Shown: positions 1-8,346, counted from the first letter of the stretch. The stretch is 64,000 nt of DNA from Planctomycetota bacterium (GCA_021413735.1 JAIOPV010000198.1:33889-97888); one strand, 5' to 3'. Notes: a model not told the origin generated them from the letters alone. A program made the numbers and translations.

Positions 1-915
1 AACGCTTTCGGGCAGCAAGTGACTCGGCACGAACATCTCGGCGGACTGCATCGCGGGGCACATCACGACGTGCTGTGCCGTGATCTCCTGTAAAACGCGG
101 CGGTCGGTCAAAACTTCCATCGGTGGTAGTTTTTCCACGTGCTGGGCCATGCACTCGTAACGTTGACACGGTTCCGGCGCAGCCAACTCTCGAAAATGAT
201 TCGTGGCCATCAACGGTTTGTCGCCGGTCGGTCGCCGCACCATCGCTTTGTTTGTCGTCCGTTCGACGATCGCTCGCTCATCGTTCCGCGTCCCGACGAG
301 CGTGACGATCCCGCCCGACATGAGCCGTTCGCGTTCGACCATCGCGAGCGCTTCACTAAAACTCTTCGTCGTGTCGAGAACGTGCCGCAGGAACAGCAGC
401 ATCGGGTAGCCTTCGGGATCACTGCCGCCGAACGCTGCGTTGATGCACACGCAGAAGCCGTTTCGCGACATCCCCGTGACCGCTCCCAGAATCCCCACGA
501 AGCCGGCACTCACGCCGTAGTCTTCGTTCACGAGGCAACTTGCCTTCGCGATCTTCTCAGCGGGGAACCAGTCCATGTTTCGCGCAAGCACGGGGCCGTC
601 TTTCCCCGCGAGGGCGAGCGTCGAACAGCCCATCGCCAGCGTTCCCGCAAGCATGTCGTAGCACAGATTGCCCGCGAGCAGATCGACCGGTTCGACGCCC
701 ATCTCAGTGGCGATCCTGGCACGCTCCGCGTGGATGGGATAGCGCTTCATGACCCCCGGCGCGATGTTGGCAGCAGGGCCAAGCGGCCGGAACATCGCGA
801 GCGTGGCTTGCAGGAAGTTCTTGGACTTCGCGACCAGGTCGGACGGATATGGTGGCTTGCTGCTCACCGTGGGAACCGATTCGTAGCTGTAGCCCTCGGC
901 GGTGGTGACTCGCAT
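1..915 (-). CDS. Acid ceramidase / C45 acyltransferase-like Ntn hydrolase (3' end outside window)
   Basis: The first 305 codons are present; the reading frame runs off the left edge without a stop, so the C-terminus is missing. The hallmark is a cysteine in 'GCSTLALAGKDGP' (Cys97) followed by 'LARNMDWFP' (Arg112, Asp115). This matches the N-terminal nucleophile and Arg/Asp pattern of the acid ceramidase, NAAA and C45 acyl-CoA:6-APA acyltransferase group of Ntn hydrolases, which cut or transfer amide-linked acyl groups. About 96 residues precede the Cys, so autocleavage would be needed to free the nucleophile. The start follows GAGGAAGG. It lies 25 bp after dusC on the same strand, probably as the tail of the amide-ligase-like operon. 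No signal peptide is evident. Substrate unknown. Confidence 0.75.
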   Translation of the reverse strand, partial: MRVTTAEGYSYESVPTVSSKPPYPSDLVAKSKNFLQATLAMFRPLGPAANIAPGVMKRYPIHAERARIATEMGVEPVDLLAGNLCYDMLAGTLAMGCSTLALAGKDGPVLARNMDWFPAEKIAKASCLVNEDYGVSAGFVGILGAVTGMSRNGFCVCINAAFGGSDPEGYPMLLFLRHVLDTTKSFSEALAMVERERLMSGGIVTLVGTRNDERAIVERTTNKAMVRRPTGDKPLMATNHFRELAAPEPCQRYECMAQHVEKLPPMEVLTDRRVLQEITAQHVVMCPAMQSAEMFVPSHLLPESV

Positions 916-940
916 GTCCTTCCTCTGAGATGTGGTGTGG

Positions 941-1942
941 TCACTCTGCAATGGACATGCTTGCGGCAACCTCTCGCTCTCGCGATTCGCCAAGAGTCGC
1001 GAACAGTTCCTCGACGCTCGTGGCTCGCTTGATCGCGTCGAAGCCGGTGAACGCCCCGAAGTTCGCGGCCATCTTGAGCCATTGCTTCAGCCGAGGCACG
1101 ATCCGCCCTGGTCGGATCGCATCGAATTCTTCCGTCCACTCGACCAGTTGTTGTAAGTGTGGCACCCACTCGAACGTGGCGTTCGTTTCAGGTGGAATGA
1201 GTCCAAGTTCAGCCGCGACCTGCCGTGCCAGCAGCGGACTTGCGAGCGCACCACGACCGAGCATGAAGTGCTTGCAACCGGTTTCCTCACGGCACTGGCG
1301 AAAGCCTTCGATGCTCCAGATGTCGCCGTTCGCGACGACGGGAATGCCGAGACGTTCGCGAACGCGGCCGATCGGTGCCCAGTGGATCGGCGGAGCATAG
1401 CCCGCAACGCGAGTGCGTCCGTGAATCGTGAGCCATGCCGCGCCGCCTTCCGCTGCCATCTCCGCGTTCTCGTAGATCGTGTCGAGGCAATCCCAGCCGA
1501 GCCGCATCTTCGCGGAAACGGGAACGTCAGCAGGAAGGGCGGCCCGCACAGCGCCGACAATCTCGCGAATTCGCTTCGGGTACTTCAACAGCGTGGCTCC
1601 GCCATCGTGACGGTTCACGGTGGGGGCAGGGCAACCGAAGTTGATGTCGATGGCCGAGGCACCGAGTTCGTGAGCGAGTGCCGCGGATTCGGCCATGCGT
1701 CCGGCATCTCCGCCGAGCAGTTGAATCTGCACACGAAGACCGGTCGGTGTGAGGCAGCCGGTTTTCAGTTCAGGGACGTGCTTGTAGAAGACGCTCTTGG
1801 GTGGAACGTGCTGGCTGACCCGCAGGAACTCCGTCACAGCGAACGTGAACGCGCCAGTGGTGCCTTGTACGGCACGCATCGGCGCATCGGTGACACCTTC
1901 CATCGGCGCGAGAATCAACGCTGGTATGTGTGGCTGAAGCAT
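941..1942 (-). CDS. dusC: tRNA-dihydrouridine synthase, DusC-like
   Basis: FMN-dependent, NADPH-using reduction of uridine to dihydrouridine in tRNA. The 333 residues match the Dus TIM barrel throughout: 'LAPMEGVTDAPMR' (FMN site, residues 11-23), 'QLLGGDAGRMAESA', 'DINFGCPAPTVN' with catalytic Cys104, 'VSAKMRLGWD', 'TIHGRTRVAGY', 'VVANGDIW' and 'MLGRGAL'. The 'TEFLRV' and 'MRLGWD' segments resemble Escherichia coli DusC (D16-specific) more than DusA or DusB. It starts 30 bp after the asparagine-synthetase-like gene and ends 25 bp before the Ntn-hydrolase gene. Whether it is functionally linked to them or just a housekeeping neighbour cannot be decided here. The Shine-Dalgarno is weak. Confidence 0.9.
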   Translation of the reverse strand: MLQPHIPALILAPMEGVTDAPMRAVQGTTGAFTFAVTEFLRVSQHVPPKSVFYKHVPELKTGCLTPTGLRVQIQLLGGDAGRMAESAALAHELGASAIDINFGCPAPTVNRHDGGATLLKYPKRIREIVGAVRAALPADVPVSAKMRLGWDCLDTIYENAEMAAEGGAAWLTIHGRTRVAGYAPPIHWAPIGRVRERLGIPVVANGDIWSIEGFRQCREETGCKHFMLGRGALASPLLARQVAAELGLIPPETNATFEWVPHLQQLVEWTEEFDAIRPGRIVPRLKQWLKMAANFGAFTGFDAIKRATSVEELFATLGESREREVAASMSIAE

Positions 1943-1972
1943 ATCGCTGATTTACCACACACACTCGCGCTT

Positions 1973-3619
1973 TCAACCGTTCAACACGCGACGGAGCCAC
2001 GCTTCCAGCGTCACGAACAGCCAGATTTTCGCTCCGTGACGCGGACGCAATCCACCGAGCTTTCCCGCGAGCAGTCGCTCCAAATAATCGCGATTGAAGA
2101 GGCCATAACGTTGCAACCCATCCAGCACCCGCTCACGGGCAGCCTTTAGCAGTGGACCTTGGAACCATCCCTCGACCGGAACCAGCATTCCGCTCTTGGG
2201 TCGATCCAGCACGCTTCGCGGCAGCAGATCATCGACCGATCGCTTCAGCAGATACTTCTCGACGGAGCCGTGCAGTTTCAACTTCGCGGGGATAGCGAGC
2301 GACAACTCGACCACCGACCGCGCGAACAGCGGCGACCGCGCCAGCACCCCGAACGGGAAGCTGAGGGCGTCGATCTTCGGCAGGATGTGGTGCCCGCCCT
2401 TGAGCCTGATGTTGATCGCTTGCAGCCTCGCGACGTAATCCGGGCGTTGAGAGTCGCGGAGCAGCGGGACGAGTTCATCGGTGAGAGGAGATGTCGCGAG
2501 GGCATCGCGACCGATCGCCGTGAATAAGTCCGGGAAGTCGTCGTAGCACTTCAGGTGCGCTCGAAGGTAGCTCGCCTCGCGGCTTCTATCCCCCACGGAT
2601 GTGTACAACTCTGACAGAACCATTGGCAGATTCTTCGGGCCGCCGAAACACGGGTCGCCACCTTCACCGTTCAGCACAACGCCGACCTGCTCGCTTGCGG
2701 CGCGAAACAGCAACGAGTTCGGCACCGTCAACGGGTCGCCGATCGGGTCGCCGAGCGAGCCAACGGAATCGTCGATGTAGTGCAGCACCGCTGCCGGCGA
2801 GAGTTCGACGATGCGGTGATTGGTGCGGCAGTGGTCCGCGACAAGTGAACTGAACGGCAACTCATTCGCGTAACCCGCCCCGAACGACACCGAATACGTA
2901 TACACCGGAGCCTGATGCAGTCGGCATGCGAGTGCGACGACGAGGCTTGAGTCGATGCCGCCGGAGAGCGTGACACCCACAGGTTGATCGGCGGGCAACC
3001 GGTCACGCACAGCATCTTCGAGTACACGACGTAGCTGGCGGGCCTGTTCGTCTTCGGATGCCGTGTTGATTTCGGGCGTCGGCAGTTCCCAGAACTGTTC
3101 GCGTCGGAGGCCGGTTGGCCCGAAGCTCACATGCTCGCCAGGAAGCACCTCGAACACGCCTTCTGCGAGCGTTTCGCGTCCGGGAAGGTAGGCATACGAC
3201 AGATACGCAGCGACCGCACGGATGTTGAGCTTTCGAGGGACGAGGCCGGTTGCGAGCAGCGCCCGCAACGATGACGCGAAGACAAAACCATTCGGGGTAT
3301 TCGCGTAGAAGAGTGTGCGTTCGCCGATGGCATCGCGAGCCAGGTGCAGCACGTCGCCGGAGTCTCGCCACGCGAGGCAGAACGCACCGTGAACGTCCGC
3401 GAGTTGGTTCCTCGCGATCACCTGTCGCCAGTCTTCGAGCGATGTGAGCTGTCGGCCAGCGAGTCGGCAGCCATCGAAATCCGCCACAAGACCCGTGCCG
3501 TGGGGCGGGAGCTGCTGAGCTCCTGCGCCGATGCGGCCGCAGGCACGAGAACGCGCAGCGTTCTCGCCGAGAGGCGGACCAACTTGAGCGTGAACTGTGG
3601 GATGTTGTCGCGGAGTCAT
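1973..3619 (-). CDS. Asparagine-synthetase-like amide ligase without glutaminase cysteine (copy 2)
   Basis: 548 residues. The C-terminal half is an ATP-pyrophosphatase domain with loop 'SGGIDSS' (219-225), 'NGEGGDPCFGG' and 'GVLARSPLFARSVVELS', which activates a carboxylate by adenylation. The N-terminal half is a degenerate class II glutaminase fold: 'RDAIGERTLFY' and 'FASSLRALL' are kept, but there is no 'MCGI' start, so no Cys nucleophile. That is the architecture of lasso-peptide cyclases and beta-lactam synthetases, which use an internal or peptide amine instead of glutamine-derived ammonia. The start ATG lies 3 bp after the stop of the zinc-ribbon gene, so translation is probably coupled. 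The substrate cannot be deduced. Confidence 0.85.
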   Translation of the reverse strand: MTPRQHPTVHAQVGPPLGENAARSRACGRIGAGAQQLPPHGTGLVADFDGCRLAGRQLTSLEDWRQVIARNQLADVHGAFCLAWRDSGDVLHLARDAIGERTLFYANTPNGFVFASSLRALLATGLVPRKLNIRAVAAYLSYAYLPGRETLAEGVFEVLPGEHVSFGPTGLRREQFWELPTPEINTASEDEQARQLRRVLEDAVRDRLPADQPVGVTLSGGIDSSLVVALACRLHQAPVYTYSVSFGAGYANELPFSSLVADHCRTNHRIVELSPAAVLHYIDDSVGSLGDPIGDPLTVPNSLLFRAASEQVGVVLNGEGGDPCFGGPKNLPMVLSELYTSVGDRSREASYLRAHLKCYDDFPDLFTAIGRDALATSPLTDELVPLLRDSQRPDYVARLQAINIRLKGGHHILPKIDALSFPFGVLARSPLFARSVVELSLAIPAKLKLHGSVEKYLLKRSVDDLLPRSVLDRPKSGMLVPVEGWFQGPLLKAARERVLDGLQRYGLFNRDYLERLLAGKLGGLRPRHGAKIWLFVTLEAWLRRVLNG

Positions 3620-3622
3620 GGC

Positions 3623-4777
3623 TCACCCGAAGGCGTCGGCTCCCCCTTCACCCCCGCCTCCATCGCCATCGGCACCACCGTAACCGCCAGCGTCGAACGC
3701 ACCGCACGTTGTCACGGAACCGCTACTGTCCGCCGCACGCGGATCGTCAGCAGCGTGAGCCATCAACCCCGCGAACAATCGCTTCAAGACCTGCTCGGGC
3801 CGTGCGGCCGCCAGTTCGAGTTTGTATTTCGAAAGCCATTCCGCCTCGGCCTGTTCAATGCCAATCTCATCGTTTGGTCTAATGCTCGGCCCCTCCAGTA
3901 ACAACCCGTGGAACGGTCCGGCGTGGCGTGGGCGCAAGCCAAGGTCGATCACGCGAAGACCGCATCCGCCGAACCATTCCGGCTCCGTGATGAGTCGTTG
4001 TGCGAGCCGACAGCCTGGAATCGTGGCATCATGCAGCACGAATATCTGGAGCTTCGGGTTTCGCTTCAGCATCGCCATGATGACCTTGAACGGTCCCTTG
4101 GGGTAACCCTCGATCGAGAGGATCGCGCAGTTGTTCTCGAAGTGGAAGTTGTTCGCGACGAGCAGATCGACCGTGCGGGCACGGTCGCAAATCACGGCGC
4201 GATCGAAGGAGTAGTCACCGATGTCGGCTTCGAGGTCTTTGGGCATTTCGGGTTCGGGCATGCGCTCGATCAGTCCCTTCGGTGTTCCGTTCACCTGTCG
4301 CCAGCGATCCCACAAGCGGTTGAAGGTCGCAAGATCCATGCGGACCAACGGACGGGGAATTCGGCTGACGAGGCCCACAGTCAGGATCATCAGAGCGACG
4401 GCCCCCCCGAGGGCAAAGGAAACCGTCTTCGTCGCCGCCGGATCCTTCTTCGTGGTTGGTAAAGGTTTGTTAGGTACAGCTGCGGCGTTGATCGCGGCGG
4501 CCCCGAGTAGACCAGCCGTCGCGACGAGCAGAATGAAAATGCACCCCATGGGCATCCGCGAGCGCTTCCAGCGACGGTTGATCTCGTAGTACAGATGCTC
4601 GACACCCCAGCGGATGCGGCCATCGCCCGAGACGCCGTTGATCGCGTTGAGGAACAGCATGTCGGTGATGGGGTCGCCGTTCTTCGGCTCGAATACGAAT
4701 GCGCCCTTGCAGTTCGGGCAGGTGCCGTTGGTCCGGTCTTTGTAGTTGCTGTCCTTGTTGCAGCGGATGCACTTCAT
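3623..4777 (-). CDS. Zinc-ribbon, two-TM protein with Toprim-like domain
   Basis: 384 residues in four parts. A CxxC...CxxC zinc ribbon (Cys3, 6, 20, 23) is followed by two hydrophobic helices (about 77-100 and 119-139). A soluble domain (about 145-345) contains 'CAILSIEGYP' and, some 30 residues later, 'QIFVLHDATIPGC', resembling the hhhh-E-G and hhhh-DxD-xxG pattern of Toprim nucleotidyl-transfer folds with the second Asp replaced by Thr. The C-terminal tail is Gly/Asp-rich. It overlaps copy 1 of the ligase by 4 bp (ATGA) and precedes copy 2 by 3 bp, so the three are almost certainly translated together. I do not recognise a named family. The Toprim relation is inferred from motif spacing only. 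Confidence 0.7.
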   Translation of the reverse strand: MKCIRCNKDSNYKDRTNGTCPNCKGAFVFEPKNGDPITDMLFLNAINGVSGDGRIRWGVEHLYYEINRRWKRSRMPMGCIFILLVATAGLLGAAAINAAAVPNKPLPTTKKDPAATKTVSFALGGAVALMILTVGLVSRIPRPLVRMDLATFNRLWDRWRQVNGTPKGLIERMPEPEMPKDLEADIGDYSFDRAVICDRARTVDLLVANNFHFENNCAILSIEGYPKGPFKVIMAMLKRNPKLQIFVLHDATIPGCRLAQRLITEPEWFGGCGLRVIDLGLRPRHAGPFHGLLLEGPSIRPNDEIGIEQAEAEWLSKYKLELAAARPEQVLKRLFAGLMAHAADDPRAADSSGSVTTCGAFDAGGYGGADGDGGGGEGGADAFG

Positions 4778-6519
4778 GCCGAGCCCCCCGGTGACACGCC
4801 CTTACCGTCGATGAACACCCGGAACCACGCTTCCAGCATCGCCAGTGTCCAGAGTCGTTCCCCGATCCGCCGTCGGCGAATCTCGTTCGGCTGGTCGTGT
4901 CCGGCTCGCAGTTCGGCGATGTATTCTGGGCGGAACAACCCACGACGCTTGAGTGACACCGGCCCGAGCAGGTCTTCGAGAACGCCTGCCAGCGGTCCGA
5001 GTGCCCAATCGGTGATCGGCACACTCATACCGAATTTCCGTCGCCACACGATTTCACGCGGCAGGTATTTTTGTAGGGCAAGTTTCAGGACGTACTTCTC
5101 GCACGCGCCGTGCAGTTTCATTTGCGGTGGCAGCGTGAACGACGCTTCGGCGAGCGCCCGGTCGAACAGCGGCGCCCGCACATCCAGCCCCCAGCACTGA
5201 CTCGTGCGATCCATTCGCGGCAGGATGTTCTGCGACCCCTTCAGCGAGATATCGGCGAGGCGAATGCGATTCAAGAATGTGGTAGCGTTCTCACTGCGAA
5301 GATATGGAGCCAGCAGCGCTCGGCGTGGTCCCGGTGGGCCGATTTGGGCGAGAAACTCAGGCGTGTAGAGTCGATCTTCGAGGTTGTAGAAGCGGTGATA
5401 CGAACGGAGATAGTTCTGCTCGCGGCTGTCTTCGCCATACAGCCCGGCGTAGAGTTGTGCTGAGATCATCGGCTTGCTTGTCCAGCCGCCGAAGAGTTGA
5501 TCGCCACCTTCGCCGTTGAAGACTGCACTGAGACCGGCCTGTCGTGCGGCTCGTGCCATCAGGTATTGCGGACCGGTCACCGCGTCGCCGAACGGCAGAT
5601 CGAGCTTCCAAACGAGATCCATTATCACCGGCACCAAGTCCTCGCCGCCGGCCTTCACGAACGTCAGCGGAATGCCCAGCGTCTCTGCGACGATCTTCGC
5701 CTGATCGCGTTCGACGCTCGCCTTGCCGAAGTCGAGGCTGAACGCCTTCACATTCACGCCGGCTTGCTTCAACCACACCCCAACCCCAGACGAATCCAAT
5801 CCCCCCGAGAGGAACAGCCCGACTTCCGACTCGCCGTTGAGCCGTTTCGTTACCGCTTCTCGGCAGAGTCGCCGCACCAACTTCACGGCAGGTTTGCGAA
5901 CTGCGAGTTCGGGGTCGATCTTCTCTCGCAGTGCGAAGTACGGCGTGATGCTGAGTTTGCCGTCTTGCCACACGGCGATGCGTCCGGGCAGCAATCGCTT
6001 CACCCCCTTGATGGGAACATCTTCGCCGGGCACGAACGAGAACGTGAGGTACTTGTGGATCGCGACGAGATCCGGTTCATTGCGGAAACCGGGAATTGCA
6101 AGGATCTGCTTCAACTCGCTGGCGAAGTAGAAGACGCCCGCGTGTTCGACGTAGTACAGCGTGCGGACCCCAAACGGATCTCGTAGGAACGAGAGTCGCT
6201 TGCGGTCGCCATCCCACCACGCGGCTGCGAAGTTGCCATCCAGGCGCGCAAGCCGTGCCGGGTCGTTCAGGATCGCGGGCAGTTCGGAAGCGGGCGAATC
6301 GACACGTGGCACGACCGACCCGGACACCGCACAGAGCGAGTCGCCGTTCTGATGGACGCCGCTGGATTTGCCGGGTCGCCCCGACCACATGCGATAGCCA
6401 ATGCCAGCACCGTTTGCGTGTGCGGTGTCGCTGCGGTCACCGCGATACGCCACGGCATTGAGCATCTTGTCGAGAACAGCGGGGTCGGCGTTGCCAACGT
6501 AGCCGGCGATTGCACTCAC
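4774..6519 (-). CDS. Asparagine-synthetase-like amide ligase without glutaminase cysteine (copy 1)
   Basis: The best start is GTG at 6519. It overlaps the cupin stop in a GTGA junction and has GGAG eight bases upstream, giving 581 residues beginning 'MSAIAGYVG'. Family members begin 'MCGIAG'; here Ser replaces the nucleophilic Cys2, so glutamine hydrolysis is not expected. The remainder of the glutaminase domain is recognisable ('AYRGDRSD', 'RDPFGVRTLYY', 'FASELKQIL'). The synthetase domain has 'SGGLDSS' (about 238-244), 'NGEGGDQLFGG' and 'DVRAPLFDRALAE'. It is diverged from copy 2 (for example SGGLDSSGV against SGGIDSSLV), so the pair is not a recent duplication. It probably forms an amide or peptide bond on an unknown substrate. 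Confidence 0.87.
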   Translation of the reverse strand: MSAIAGYVGNADPAVLDKMLNAVAYRGDRSDTAHANGAGIGYRMWSGRPGKSSGVHQNGDSLCAVSGSVVPRVDSPASELPAILNDPARLARLDGNFAAAWWDGDRKRLSFLRDPFGVRTLYYVEHAGVFYFASELKQILAIPGFRNEPDLVAIHKYLTFSFVPGEDVPIKGVKRLLPGRIAVWQDGKLSITPYFALREKIDPELAVRKPAVKLVRRLCREAVTKRLNGESEVGLFLSGGLDSSGVGVWLKQAGVNVKAFSLDFGKASVERDQAKIVAETLGIPLTFVKAGGEDLVPVIMDLVWKLDLPFGDAVTGPQYLMARAARQAGLSAVFNGEGGDQLFGGWTSKPMISAQLYAGLYGEDSREQNYLRSYHRFYNLEDRLYTPEFLAQIGPPGPRRALLAPYLRSENATTFLNRIRLADISLKGSQNILPRMDRTSQCWGLDVRAPLFDRALAEASFTLPPQMKLHGACEKYVLKLALQKYLPREIVWRRKFGMSVPITDWALGPLAGVLEDLLGPVSLKRRGLFRPEYIAELRAGHDQPNEIRRRRIGERLWTLAMLEAWFRVFIDGKGVSPGGSA

Positions 6520-7187
6520 TTGCGGATCTCCGGTGGAAGGATGGTTCGGTTCACCATCGGGTGGCACTCATCCGTCGGGCCGAAATCGCTGTCAGGATGG
6601 TATGCTACCACGAGCAACGAATCGTTCCCCGTGTGGAAGCTGTGAAGTTGCTCTGCCGCGATGACGAACGCCAGGCCGGGCCGCAGTGGGAACTCGCGTT
6701 CGGGCGTGACGCACAGCCCGGTTCCCGTAACGATCAACCCGACTCGCACTGATGGGTGCGTATGTGCCGACTGCCGGGTGTGCGGCGGGATGTGCAGCAG
6801 ATTCAGGCACGCGTCGCCGAGCTTCACCGGCGGAATCAGTAGTGAGTCGGTGCAGCCGTCGATGTAGCGAAGGCGTCCGGTATCCTCGATCGGACCGCCG
6901 AGGTGAAAGAAGCCGCGATACCCTTCCCGCGTGATGACCAAGCCGCAACCGCCTCGCAGGGTGGCCACGCCCGCGACCGAAAAGTACATGCCGGTTTGAA
7001 GCTGAAAGGTTCCGGAAGCACACGCGAGTTCAGCGGATCCACTCTGCACGAATCCGAAATGCGTTCCAGTTGCAGGCAATTCGTGTGAGACGTTGCCGTT
7101 CCAGGTCGTGACCAGCGTTGGATACGGATCGGTTCGGAGATCGACGCGACCTTGCTGGGCGAGTTCAAACGGATGAAACGAGGGCAC
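6516..7187 (-). CDS. Cupin-domain protein
   Basis: 223 residues from a GTG start with GGAG five bases upstream. Two beta-barrel halves are visible. The second carries cupin motif 1 'HTRQSAHTHPSVRVGLIVTG' and motif 2 around 'QLHSFHTGNDSL'; its histidines could bind a metal. The first half ('GTHFGFVQSGSAEL', 'GMYFSVAG') lacks histidines. Cupins act as dioxygenases, isomerases or ligand sensors, and no DNA-binding helix is seen here. Its TGA overlaps the GTG start of the downstream ligase gene. It is therefore the first long gene of the coupled set and may tailor the ligase substrate or product. Confidence 0.75.
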   Translation of the reverse strand: MPSFHPFELAQQGRVDLRTDPYPTLVTTWNGNVSHELPATGTHFGFVQSGSAELACASGTFQLQTGMYFSVAGVATLRGGCGLVITREGYRGFFHLGGPIEDTGRLRYIDGCTDSLLIPPVKLGDACLNLLHIPPHTRQSAHTHPSVRVGLIVTGTGLCVTPEREFPLRPGLAFVIAAEQLHSFHTGNDSLLVVAYHPDSDFGPTDECHPMVNRTILPPEIRK

Positions 7188-7215
7188 GGCAACTCCGGGC
7201 TTGATGCAGTGTTTC

Positions 7216-7266
7216 CTAATTTACCACGCATCCAGCTGTGAGGAAATCCAGCCGAGCCATCGTCAT
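7216..7266 (-). CDS. Possible 16-residue small ORF / leader or precursor peptide
   Basis: An ATG preceded by GGAGG at a 7-base spacing opens a 17-codon frame ending in TAG. The peptide reads MTMARLDFLTAGCVVN. The ribosome site begins 2 bp after the stop of the 139-residue hypothetical gene, and the frame ends 28 bp before the cupin start. It is the only content of the gap ahead of the ligase operon. A leader peptide, a very short ligase substrate or chance are all possible. No homology can be judged at this length. Confidence 0.3.
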   Translation of the reverse strand: MTMARLDFLTAGCVVN

Positions 7267-7279
7267 CGTTGAACCTCCG

Positions 7280-7699
7280 TCACTTTTCGCGGATATCAGC
7301 GATCACGGGGAGCCACGGCCCTTTTTCATACTCTTGGTGTTTGTCCCAAACGTAAGCAGGTTTTATTCGGTCTGGTGTCACGACCGCGCCAATTTCTATC
7401 ACCCCTCTGAACTTCCTGATTACGGGGAGGGGGAGGTCTTCGAGACCTTGCCGGTTCATGTACTCTCGCACAGTCGCCCACGCTCGCGCACTGCGCTCGT
7501 CGAAGCGACACACAGACTCGAAGCAGCAATACCGGACACCCGAGCGGAATGTCAGAACGAGATCCACCTCGGAACCATCGTCCGCAACGTATTCGAGTTG
7601 AACACCGTGGTGCCCCGGACCGCCGCCCCCAAACCATGGGATGCTCGCCCCGAAGACTTCGATGAAGGCTTGCGTCAGTCGCTCGTGGAGGTTGGTCAT
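7280..7699 (-). CDS. Hypothetical protein
   Basis: 139 residues, soluble, without signal peptide or membrane segment. It begins 'MTNLHERLTQAFIEVFGASI', has a Gly-rich turn 'WFGGGGPGHHG', then alternating strands ('VQLEYVADDGSEVDLVLTF') and an 'YCCFESVCRF' stretch with three cysteines. I do not recognise the family. It lies 23 bp after the 168-residue hypothetical gene and 13 bp before the candidate small ORF, all on one strand, so it may be co-transcribed with the ligase cluster. Confidence 0.6.
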   Translation of the reverse strand: MTNLHERLTQAFIEVFGASIPWFGGGGPGHHGVQLEYVADDGSEVDLVLTFRSGVRYCCFESVCRFDERSARAWATVREYMNRQGLEDLPLPVIRKFRGVIEIGAVVTPDRIKPAYVWDKHQEYEKGPWLPVIADIREK

Positions 7700-7722
7700 C
7701 AGTATCTCGGTTGGTCCGTCTG

Positions 7723-8229
7723 TCAGATTTTCCGCGAATCATATGCCCAGTGGAGCAGTGCTTGCCGCTGCCTCGGGCGACAGGTCACATCGCCGCGTTT
7801 GCAGTTCTTCTCGACCTGCGCAATGTGCCGACGCACCGCACGCCAGCGTTTAATCTGGCGGTCGTCGTCCGAGCAGCGACGGCCCATGAAATAACGGCAA
7901 TACCACTGGAACCAGCCGCGTGGGTCTTCGCGATAGATCCACCCTTTCTCACGCCACACCGACAGTGGTTGCGACGCATTCACGCCGAAGCAGTTCAACG
8001 CGGGGTTGTGCTTCGTGGTGCAGAGCCTCGCCTTCGTGAACCAGTCCGCCGGGAACTCGGTTGTGCAGTCGGTCATGTACTTCCCGCCGAAGACCCCGAG
8101 TTCGAGCATCTGTTTCGGCGTCAACTCAGGCTCAAAGTCTTCGCCGAAGTTCAGGCCCATCGGCTCCGTCAAGGTGTAACTGTAACCCTGCTGCATCAGG
8201 TCATCGACCGTCACCCGTGACTGCTTCAT
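7723..8229 (-). CDS. Conserved-looking hypothetical protein
   Basis: 168 residues from the ATG at 8229, which has GAGG five bases upstream; a GTG six bases earlier is less well placed. The protein is soluble and rich in aromatic residues: 'GYSYTLTEPMGLNFGEDF', 'ELGVFGGKYMTDC', 'WIYREDPRGWFQWYCRYFMG', with a basic C-terminus. Such an even spread of Trp, Gly and Tyr suggests a real conserved fold, but I cannot name it. It is the first minus-strand gene after a divergent promoter region (8230-8346) shared with the DUF2784 gene and may head the long minus-strand operon. Confidence 0.65.
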   Translation of the reverse strand: MKQSRVTVDDLMQQGYSYTLTEPMGLNFGEDFEPELTPKQMLELGVFGGKYMTDCTTEFPADWFTKARLCTTKHNPALNCFGVNASQPLSVWREKGWIYREDPRGWFQWYCRYFMGRRCSDDDRQIKRWRAVRRHIAQVEKNCKRGDVTCRPRQRQALLHWAYDSRKI

Positions 8230-8346
8230 CGTCACCTCGAAGTCAGCGGCACGCTTTTCTGGAATAAAGTCGCGGCGCGGGGATCACATTATTGAACGCA
8301 GCACATCTGCGAAAAACGAAAAGAACCCAATCCAAACAGGTGCGGT

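Noticed and set aside
139..1032. 297-codon plus-strand frame at the left edge
   Set aside because: It is the complement of the Ntn-hydrolase gene and the end of dusC; its Arg/His-rich translation has no domain character.
1973..6519. Standard lasso-peptide biosynthetic cluster
   Set aside because: No leader-peptide-binding B1, no transglutaminase-like B2 protease and no ABC exporter are present; only the cyclase-like ligases fit.
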